64,000 bases of DNA from Sphingobacterium corticibacterium (GTDB taxonomy: Bacteria; Bacteroidota; Bacteroidia; Sphingobacteriales; Sphingobacteriaceae). The notes below the pieces were generated by a model. It ran no database searches and was not told where the DNA came from. It worked only from the letters and a program-made list of their open reading frames with translations. A program made the position numbers and the translations under genes. Shown here piece by piece: positions 57,817 through 64,000 of this stretch (positions are counted from its first letter, which is position 1; every line of letters begins with the position of its first letter). The stretch covers positions 1,302,001 to 1,366,000 of the forward strand of contig NZ_SGIT01000002.1 of NCBI RefSeq assembly GCF_004208525.1. The letters run 5' to 3'.

Positions 57817-60225
57817 CTACCGCGCACGACTTGCCTCTTCCGATTCGGTATCTCGTTTTCTGATTTGCTGTTTCAGATTACCAAATTTATACGTATACGT
57901 CAACCGAATTGTCTGATTGTCGTTATACTGCCGGATTATGGAGTTGAATTGCCCAAAATCTGTCGATACATTGTTCTGTTGTGTTCGAAAAATATCCGTT
58001 CCCGCCAATTTCAAAGAGCTTCGCTCATTTTTGAAATTATAATTCACACCAACATCCGTTCCCCAACGGGCGTGAATTCTGTAGACATTATAAAGAAATG
58101 CACTGTTATAATTGACAGATAATTCTGCAGAAAATGCTTTGTTCAGCCTAAAGTTATTTGTACTGCGGCCTTGGAAGAAAGTAGATCCTAAGTTAGCATA
58201 CTCCCCGGCGATCGGACCTTTAAAATGCATATAGATCGTCGTCAGGTTATTGTTCATTGTCCAAAACTTACCTATTCTTACCGGCGCATTAATATTCAAA
58301 TAAGATGTCACCGTATTCGCTAAATTTTCCCGGGTAATCCACGCCTGGCCGGTCACCGAATCCTGTCCTAAGCTTTCTACCATCGCATCCTTGGTCAAAT
58401 CCGTTCCTAATGTAAAATTGAACATTTTGTACAGGGTATAATTTAAAGTAAAACCATTGGTATACTGCGGATTGACATAGGGGTTCCCCCTCATAAATGT
58501 AAATTTGTCGATATAATATTCGAATGGGTTCAAATGCCTGTAGTTTGGACGCCCTATCTTTCGGGCATAGCTGAGCGAAAGGATATTGTTTTCATTAAGT
58601 GTATAGGATACGTTTGCCGAGGGGAACCAATCTAAATAATCACGTTTCACACGTTTCTCCAATGTGATAGAGTTTCCATCGGAAAAGGTGTACTCCGTTC
58701 GAAGTCCCAGTTTCATCGACCATTGTCCGAATCCACGGCTATAGTCTGCATAAGCTGCGGCTATCTGTTCTGTATATACAAAATGGTTGGGACGTCCTGC
58801 ATAGTCTTGCCATTGGTTATCTACAAAATGTTCAAACTGCAAGTCATTATCCGAACGCACATTACTATACTTTAGACCTGTCTCCAATTTCCCACCCTTT
58901 CTCCACATTTTTTCAAAATCCAACTTGGCAACATAGATATCAATATCTACAGGCATGCGACTTCTTTCCAGCTCGGAATCATACAACAGGTTTCCGGCGG
59001 GATCGGAAGTGCGATATGTATAGTTGATATTTGAATTGTTCCGAAAAGCACTCCAGTCCAAATCCAGCACCAATTTACTCCCCAACGTATCCAATTGGAG
59101 CTCGTTGTTAAAGTTGACGGAATAACGGTTAAAAGGTGTTACAGATTTCGAAGAGGCATCCAATACAGAATCGACAACGCCGATGCGAGGACCGATGTTT
59201 GTGAGACTGGTATTATCTGATATTTCCTCATCATTATCACCTGAAAACTGCAATAACATGGTATTTTTTTCCGAGGTTTTCTGCTCTACTCCTATCCTAT
59301 AATTATGCGTTTTGTTTGTCTCTATAAGATAGGCATCCTGATCAAATACGCGATCGGCACCATCTGACGGAATAACCCTTTCCATCCCCAAATCAAATTG
59401 TCTTTTATTCCGGGTAAAACCATAAGTACCAAAGATAGTCGTATTGTTTTTTCTGTAATTGAGGTTCAACGAAGAATTTCCCCGGGCATGTTTACCGTGG
59501 GCAGCACTTGCCAGAAATGAACCATTAAACCCTTCTAGTTTGTTTTTCTTCAACACGATGTTGATCGTACCTACTGTTCCTTCCGCATCCTCTTTTGCGC
59601 TTCGAATCGTACTGACTTCCACGCTCTTGATCTGGTCGCCATTGGTCGCTTTGAGAAATGCCGTAAGCTGCTCGCCACTCATATATGTCTGCCTACCGTC
59701 AATAGTCACATTCACGCCCTGTTGTCCCATTAACTGGAGGTTCTCGTCTTTATCCACACTTACTCCAGGTGCACGCTGTACCACTTCTAAGGCATTGTTC
59801 CCCGCGGCCAGCGTAGAATTTTCGACGTTTAACACCAGTTTCCCGTCCCGCTGTTGCACGAGGGGTACCTGCCCTTCTACGGTAACCTCGTCTATTGTCC
59901 GAGATTGGACGGTCAGTATTAAATCATCCACAACAACGGATTGCTCCATGACCATTATGGGGAGAGATTTCATCGTTTCGTATCCCACCGACGACGCCTG
60001 CACCAAAAATTCACCCGGAGGTACATTTTTTATTATATACCGGCCTTGTCCATCCGTCGCCCCTGTTTTTAGGAGGGCCCCCACTTTTGCCGTCAATACG
60101 TAAATGGATACATTTGCCAATGGTTCTCGCTGCTCATTAAACACACGACCGCTTATCTCTCCTTGTTGTGCCTGTACGGTAAATACAGTGAACAGGAGAA
60201 CACTAAAACTTAAAATAATACGCAT
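57817..60225 (-). CDS. TonB-dependent-receptor-like outer-membrane beta-barrel protein (OMP_b-brl_3 type)
   Basis: An 802-residue outer-membrane protein. The signal peptide ends VQAQ, followed by a carboxypeptidase-regulatory-like domain (GEISGRVFNEQREPLANVSIYV), a plug (VQRAPGVSVDKDENLQLMGQ) and a barrel of the OMP_b-brl_3 kind. It follows the PspC-domain gene by 3 nt and belongs to the same PadR operon. The substrate is unknown. Confidence 0.9.
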   Translation of the reverse strand: MRIILSFSVLLFTVFTVQAQQGEISGRVFNEQREPLANVSIYVLTAKVGALLKTGATDGQGRYIIKNVPPGEFLVQASSVGYETMKSLPIMVMEQSVVVDDLILTVQSRTIDEVTVEGQVPLVQQRDGKLVLNVENSTLAAGNNALEVVQRAPGVSVDKDENLQLMGQQGVNVTIDGRQTYMSGEQLTAFLKATNGDQIKSVEVSTIRSAKEDAEGTVGTINIVLKKNKLEGFNGSFLASAAHGKHARGNSSLNLNYRKNNTTIFGTYGFTRNKRQFDLGMERVIPSDGADRVFDQDAYLIETNKTHNYRIGVEQKTSEKNTMLLQFSGDNDEEISDNTSLTNIGPRIGVVDSVLDASSKSVTPFNRYSVNFNNELQLDTLGSKLVLDLDWSAFRNNSNINYTYRTSDPAGNLLYDSELERSRMPVDIDIYVAKLDFEKMWRKGGKLETGLKYSNVRSDNDLQFEHFVDNQWQDYAGRPNHFVYTEQIAAAYADYSRGFGQWSMKLGLRTEYTFSDGNSITLEKRVKRDYLDWFPSANVSYTLNENNILSLSYARKIGRPNYRHLNPFEYYIDKFTFMRGNPYVNPQYTNGFTLNYTLYKMFNFTLGTDLTKDAMVESLGQDSVTGQAWITRENLANTVTSYLNINAPVRIGKFWTMNNNLTTIYMHFKGPIAGEYANLGSTFFQGRSTNNFRLNKAFSAELSVNYNSAFLYNVYRIHARWGTDVGVNYNFKNERSSLKLAGTDIFRTQQNNVSTDFGQFNSIIRQYNDNQTIRLTYTYKFGNLKQQIRKRDTESEEASRAR

Positions 60226-60228
60226 GGT

Positions 60229-61977
60229 TTAGTTTTCTTCTTGCTTTTTAGTATTGATTCTTACACTGTTGTCTTTCACTTCAATCGTCACATCAGAACC
60301 ATCAATCCGGATAATAGAATCTTTCTTATCTTTTATCTCCTCCAATAATGCTTTCATCTTAGATTTCACGGCTTCTTGTTCCTCCTCTTCTTTTGGTAGG
60401 GGCTGTGGTTTTTGTACACATACTAGACCGGCTCCTGACATCGTCCACTCAGTATATTTTTGTTGTGCTGCCTCCGGATAGTTGTTCAAACATTCCCAAT
60501 AGGAAATATCCCGAATTTTCGGTTCTATACTCCGCTGAAGCACAACTCTTGCACCTTTCGGGAGATAAACGGTCACTCTCACCTGCTGATCTCTATCCAA
60601 CGTGTTTTTCATCAACAAAAAATGACTGGGAAACAAGAACGTCGAACCTTCTTGAATAGCTTCATAAGCAATATTATGTGCGCGCTCAGAAGCCAATTGA
60701 TAAGTTTTCCCCTTCGCGGAATAACTGTACTGTATGTAGGGTTGACTAAGCGAATCGATACTTTCGAAATAGATATTAATATCACTATGCAAGTAATTCC
60801 GCAAGTCCTGTCCATCTAGCTGAATATTAAATTTAGACTGTAAGGAATCCTGTTCGCTGGCATCCAATACCCGAATATCTTTCTCATCGAAATAGTAGAC
60901 TTCTTGTCGCTGTATGTTTTTTTGCACATTGATGGTACTCTTTTCCCGAAAATCTTGTGCTGTAGCTATACAATAGTAGATAATACCGACGATGGATACG
61001 ATCCAGGCCGCAAACATCGTCAACGATAAGTAGCTGTTCAGTTTGTCTGTTTTAAATAAGATACGTGTAAGCCAGAAAAACAAAGCAAAAAATGGTATGG
61101 CGATCGCCAAAAAGCCAAAAGTCAATGCAATAATCCCATCATTGGTCGCCAGCCCTTTCAATGGCGGGAAAAACATCGGATTTTCCAGTCCAAAGAAGTT
61201 CATCATATTAAACACATAGAAGATGAACAAACCCAATAAATTTAGCCCCGCAAAAATGAGCATAATCCACGCAATCATCTTCCCAATCAACCCTAAACAA
61301 CCACTCAATAGATTTCCGGCTGTACGTGACCCTCGGTCATGACGCTCTCCTGTGTCAGAAAAAGTTTCAGAAAGGCTCTTCGCTTCTTCATCGAAGGACT
61401 TTTTAAAATTTTGTAAATTTGGTTCTTCACCCCGCATCGCCATTTTGTCGGCGCGGGTTTCCGCAATAGGCATCACTATCCAAAGAATGATATAGGCCAA
61501 AACACCAGAACCACCAAGTAAGAAGAAAAGAACCAATAGAATCCGTATCCAAATGGGTTCTATACCGAAATAACGCGCCAGGCCACTACACACTCCGCCC
61601 AACATTTTGTCATCCGGATCGCGCATCAATTTCTTACCAACATATTCCACATGAGGTGCTTGACCCGCCCGTTGCTCGTGACGAAAATCCTCGTTCGCAG
61701 CAGTGCCCTCACTTTCTTCAAAATCGCTCACCTGCCCCATTTGTGTAATGACGCGTTGCACATCTTCTAAATTGATGACCTCTTTACGTCCTGTTTGGAT
61801 ACGCTCGTTGAACATTTCGGCAATTCGATTTTCAATATCCTCCAATATCTCCTTGCTTTCTGCCGTATTTCCAAAATGCTTTTTAATATCAATCATATAC
61901 GACCGTAGCGTGTCGTAAGCGTCTTCCTCGATATGGAAGACGATACTGTTGATATTTATAATAATTGTCCTGTTCAT
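60229..61977 (-). CDS. PspC-domain membrane protein
   Basis: A 582-residue protein from ATG 61977 (MNRTIIININSIVF); the open frame upstream to 62061 overlaps padR and is not used. The N-terminus has a PspC-associated helix with YDTLRSYMIDIKKHF, then the PspC domain KLMRDPDDKMLGGVCSGLARYFGIEPIWIRILLVLFF-like (positions ~145-185). Several membrane helices follow, and a C-terminal beta-rich region. It probably responds to envelope stress. It is the middle gene of a PadR-PspC-barrel operon. Confidence 0.9.
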   Translation of the reverse strand: MNRTIIININSIVFHIEEDAYDTLRSYMIDIKKHFGNTAESKEILEDIENRIAEMFNERIQTGRKEVINLEDVQRVITQMGQVSDFEESEGTAANEDFRHEQRAGQAPHVEYVGKKLMRDPDDKMLGGVCSGLARYFGIEPIWIRILLVLFFLLGGSGVLAYIILWIVMPIAETRADKMAMRGEEPNLQNFKKSFDEEAKSLSETFSDTGERHDRGSRTAGNLLSGCLGLIGKMIAWIMLIFAGLNLLGLFIFYVFNMMNFFGLENPMFFPPLKGLATNDGIIALTFGFLAIAIPFFALFFWLTRILFKTDKLNSYLSLTMFAAWIVSIVGIIYYCIATAQDFREKSTINVQKNIQRQEVYYFDEKDIRVLDASEQDSLQSKFNIQLDGQDLRNYLHSDINIYFESIDSLSQPYIQYSYSAKGKTYQLASERAHNIAYEAIQEGSTFLFPSHFLLMKNTLDRDQQVRVTVYLPKGARVVLQRSIEPKIRDISYWECLNNYPEAAQQKYTEWTMSGAGLVCVQKPQPLPKEEEEQEAVKSKMKALLEEIKDKKDSIIRIDGSDVTIEVKDNSVRINTKKQEEN

Positions 61978-62006
61978 GACCTTGTTTATATATGTAGATG
62001 CTCTTA

Positions 62007-62342
62007 TTAGTCGTTTCGTCCTTGCAGGGATGTTTCCACCGCGAAAACAAGTTCTTTCCATGTTACGTCTAGCCGAGATAACACCGTTCGGCCCTCCGCC
62101 GTAATCTGATAATATTTACGAGGCGGACCGGAGCTTGATTCCTTCCATGTATAACTCAATAACCCATTATTCTTCAAGCGCGTCAATAACGGATACAACG
62201 TCCCTTCCACGACTAGCAGCTGGGCTTTTTTTAGTTCCGCGATAATATCTGAAGCATAAATCTCCCCTCGGGAAATGATGGAAAGGATACAGTATTCTAA
62301 TATCCCTTTCCGCATTTGGGTCTGTGTGTTTTCTGCTATCAT
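62007..62342 (-). CDS. PadR family transcriptional regulator
   Basis: A 111-residue winged-helix repressor: ILEYCILSIISRGEIYASDII is the PadR helix-turn-helix, and YPLLTRLKNNGLLSYTW with PRKYYQITAEGR is the wing. It is first gene of an operon with the PspC-domain protein and the barrel. A palindrome over its own promoter (62371-62391) suggests autoregulation. Confidence 0.94.
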   Translation of the reverse strand: MIAENTQTQMRKGILEYCILSIISRGEIYASDIIAELKKAQLLVVEGTLYPLLTRLKNNGLLSYTWKESSSGPPRKYYQITAEGRTVLSRLDVTWKELVFAVETSLQGRND

Positions 62343-62349
62343 AACAATA

Positions 62350-62381
62350 CAAAGTTATATGTTTTATATTGTACTATGCAA
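62350..62381 (-). promoter_or_regulatory. padR promoter
   Basis: On the minus strand TTG (62381-62379), 21 nt, then TAACTTTG (62357-62350), an exact Bacteroidota -33/-7 promoter, ending 7 nt before the padR ATG at 62342. Confidence 0.75.
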
Positions 62382-62391
62382 TACATAGTAC
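62371..62391. promoter_or_regulatory. PadR-type operator palindrome
   Basis: GTACTATG and CATAGTAC are a perfect 8-bp inverted repeat around CAATA. The -33 TTG of the padR promoter lies in its centre, so a bound dimer would block the polymerase. This is the position expected for PadR autorepression; binding itself is not shown. Confidence 0.7.
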
Positions 62392-62554
62392 TATAAAAAA
62401 TCATACAACCATACTAACAGGCTTATTTTCAGTTAATTAATTTTTTGTTTTATATTTCAGCAGCGTGCTTATTCATTATCTATACTTATCCATAATCTTT
62501 TTTTAATATAAAATTGCTTTGAAAGCTCCTCAATTTATACGACTTTTATCTCCC

Positions 62555-62938
62555 ATGTTGAAAAACCTGTTGAACTACATTTGGGCTATCGTTTGGGGCA
62601 TTTTTATGCTATTGTTAATGGGCTTACCTTCAGACGATATCCCGGGAGTCGGATTTTTTGAAGGGTTTGATAAGATGGCACATTGCGGCTTCTTTTTTGT
62701 TTTTACGGCATTGCTATTATGGGGCTCCATGTCACGACCCGCCGGAAATCCATCCAAAATGAAAGCAGTCTTTATCTCGTTCTTCGTTGCCAGTATTTTT
62801 GCTTTTGGTACAGAGGCCATTCAATATTATCTATCAACAGGACGCCAAGCGGATTGGTGGGATATTTTCGCAGATTATGTCGGAATCGGAATGGCACTTT
62901 TTAGTTATATTTTGTTTTATCGGAAACGGTCGATATAG
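62555..62938 (+). CDS. VanZ-like membrane protein
   Basis: A 127-residue protein from ATG 62555 (MLKNLLNYIW); TTG 62519 is an alternative start. Several helices with GFFEGFDKMAHCGFFFVFTALLLW and TEAIQYYLSTGRQADWWDIFADYVGI, the conserved sequence of VanZ-like proteins. Function unknown in this group; VanZ itself confers low-level teicoplanin resistance, which cannot be assumed here. It converges with the comF-like gene. Confidence 0.88.
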   Translation: MLKNLLNYIWAIVWGIFMLLLMGLPSDDIPGVGFFEGFDKMAHCGFFFVFTALLLWGSMSRPAGNPSKMKAVFISFFVASIFAFGTEAIQYYLSTGRQADWWDIFADYVGIGMALFSYILFYRKRSI

Positions 62939-62949
62939 TATGAAGGTCG

Positions 62950-63642
62950 CTACGCTATCGCTAATACGGCTATAGAAACTTTGCAATTGCACTGTTCAAT
63001 GAGCGTTTGGGCTGCCGAAGCTATTGTGGCTCCGGTTGTGAAAACGTCGTCTACCAACAATACATGTTTATTTTCGAAAGCCGAAGGCGTAACACAGGAA
63101 AAAGCATTTTCGACATTATCATACCGCTCCATACGACTTTTCTTTGTTTGTGTTTCTGTATTTATTGTCCGGATAAAATCCACCTGATTTACCGGCAACG
63201 ACATCCCCTCCGCAATACCTTCTGCAATATATTCACTCTGATTATATCGTCGAATACGTTTTTTCTGCTGATGCAGTGGCAGCGGAACCACCACATCGAT
63301 GTCGGCATAGAATGGGGAAATAAGTAGCTCCATACCAAAGCATTTACCGAGATATCGTCCAATATGACAATCGTCACGATATTTTAATTTGTGAATGATA
63401 GTCTGTACAGAAGACGATTTAGAAAACGAAAGATAAGCCGCCCCTGTATAAACAGGGGCTTTACCGACTAAGCGTTGCGTTAATTCATTCTGTAGGAAAC
63501 GATAGTGATCATTCAGGGGAAAATGGTAGCGACACGCGGTACAAACAAACTCCTCTTGATACAAAAGGACATTTTCACAAGAAACGCATAGCGGTGGGAA
63601 CAAAATGGAGACAAAACTCCTCCAATACGATTTGATTTGCAT
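62950..63642 (-). CDS. ComF family phosphoribosyltransferase-like protein
   Basis: A 230-residue protein from ATG 63642 (MQIKSYWRSF). The N-terminus has a zinc-ribbon (PPLCVSCENVL, CTACRYHF). The phosphoribosyltransferase loop is VLLVDDVFTTGATI. ComF proteins take part in DNA uptake in some species. A promoter on the minus strand (TTG, 21 nt, TAAATTTG at 63670-63663) and hairpin copy B lie upstream. Confidence 0.9.
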   Translation of the reverse strand: MQIKSYWRSFVSILFPPLCVSCENVLLYQEEFVCTACRYHFPLNDHYRFLQNELTQRLVGKAPVYTGAAYLSFSKSSSVQTIIHKLKYRDDCHIGRYLGKCFGMELLISPFYADIDVVVPLPLHQQKKRIRRYNQSEYIAEGIAEGMSLPVNQVDFIRTINTETQTKKSRMERYDNVENAFSCVTPSAFENKHVLLVDDVFTTGATIASAAQTLIEQCNCKVSIAVLAIA

Positions 63643-63662
63643 ATTGTTACAATTGGTATACG

Positions 63663-63694
63663 CAAATTTAATATTATCTTCTTTTTTCCCGCAA
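63663..63694 (-). promoter_or_regulatory. promoter of the comF-like gene
   Basis: On the minus strand TTG (63694-63692), 21 nt, then TAAATTTG (63670-63663), 20 nt before the ATG. The TTG lies on the edge of hairpin copy B. Confidence 0.65.
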
Positions 63695-63735
63695 AAAAGA
63701 AGCAAAAATCTCGTGGCTTCGGATATTTTACATAT
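63679..63735. repeat. dispersed intergenic element, copy B (upstream of the comF-like gene)
   Basis: Matches 34294-34350 at 48 of 57 positions. It contains the palindrome CTTCTTTTTT and AAAAAAGAAG around GCGGG (minus strand), 37 nt upstream of the comF-like ATG. Confidence 0.7.
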
Positions 63736-63741
63736 TACTCT

Positions 63742-64000
63742 CTAAACTGCGGTTTCTTCTTTGATGGCAAGCTGGCCACAGGCGGCGTCAATATCTTTCC
63801 CACGGCTCCGGCGAACGTTGGTCACAATCTGCTGGCTACGCAGGTATTCTGCAAACTGCTCAATTTTATCCGCCTCTGCATTCACAAAATCAGCTAATGC
63901 GATAGGGTTATATTCAATGATATTCACTTTACATGGCACATGTTTACAAAACCGGGCAAGCTCCTTCGCATCTTGCAGTTCGTCATTGAAGTTATGAAAC
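63742..64000 (-). CDS. rlmN: 23S rRNA (adenine-2503-C2)-methyltransferase, 3' part only
   Basis: The last 85 residues of RlmN; the 5' part lies beyond the right edge. The frame reads from FHNFNDEL through VNIIEYNPIAL to RRSRGKDIDAACGQLA, the conserved C-terminus including the Cys in AACGQL that forms the covalent rRNA intermediate. RlmN is a radical SAM enzyme also acting on some tRNAs. Confidence 0.93.
   Translation of the reverse strand, partial: FHNFNDELQDAKELARFCKHVPCKVNIIEYNPIALADFVNAEADKIEQFAEYLRSQQIVTNVRRSRGKDIDAACGQLAIKEETAV

Noticed and set aside
59459..60103. Open frame of 214 codons opposite the barrel protein gene
   Set aside because: The minus-strand frame has a complete signal peptide, regulatory-like domain and plug; the plus-strand frame is only its shadow.

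Overview
The window is chromosomal DNA of a Bacteroidota bacterium, most likely of the family Sphingobacteriaceae (Sphingobacterium, Pedobacter or relatives). The grounds are two SusC/SusD pairs, an ECF sigma/FecR anti-sigma pair next to a SusC with an STN domain, OMP_b-brl_3-type and PorT-like barrels, a DUF4293 protein, a PafA-type phosphatase, and many promoters of the Bacteroidota TAnnTTTG (-7) type. The genus cannot be fixed from the sequence alone.

Region 1 (1-11366, minus strand) is one polysaccharide utilisation operon. From its 5' end it encodes a FimB/Mfa2-like lipoprotein, a DUF4957/DUF5123-type lipoprotein, a lipoprotein pectate lyase (three BACON-like domains plus a PL1 domain), SusC, SusD, and a second DUF4957-type lipoprotein cut by the left edge. 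The content points to pectin (homogalacturonan). Region 2 (11570-20078, plus strand) is a second, separately regulated nutrient locus: ECF sigma factor, FecR anti-sigma, STN-SusC, SusD, and a calcineurin-like phosphoesterase fused to FG-GAP-like repeats. The phosphoesterase carries a frameshift. A 37-nt leader sequence occurs both upstream of the sigma gene and directly over the start of the AraC regulator gene at 20730, so the two copies bracket this locus.

Region 3 (20079-25111) is accessory in character. It holds a truncated AAA ATPase fragment, the AraC regulator, a 657-nt non-coding stretch with a degenerate 21-bp tandem array and a long hairpin, two unidentified cytoplasmic proteins, and a full-length DUF4143 ATPase related to the truncated one.

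Region 4 (25112-64000) is mostly core genome. It contains a ketosynthase/thioesterase pair of flexirubin or aryl-polyene type, a 2OG-Fe(II) oxygenase, dcd, prfB (with its programmed +1 frameshift), pgi, a TlpA-like protein, a lemA-TPM-TPM operon, a FAD-dependent dehydrogenase, tRNA-Gly(GCC), sufBCD, an Lrp regulator, ung, truA with a translationally coupled ABC exporter, an M3 peptidase, uvrA, a PafA-like phosphatase, an Rrf2 regulator, murF, a PadR-PspC-barrel operon, a VanZ-like protein, a ComF-like protein and the 3' end of rlmN.

The regulatory sequence with most to look at is a PadR-type palindrome lying over the -33 element of the PadR operon, and a short AT-rich hairpin that recurs about 40 nt upstream of four minus-strand genes. 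I did not find a clearly new defence or enzymatic system. The best candidates for undescribed biology are the 21-bp array with its neighbouring unknown genes, the sigma-controlled phosphoesterase locus with its duplicated leader, and the recurrent hairpin-promoter element.
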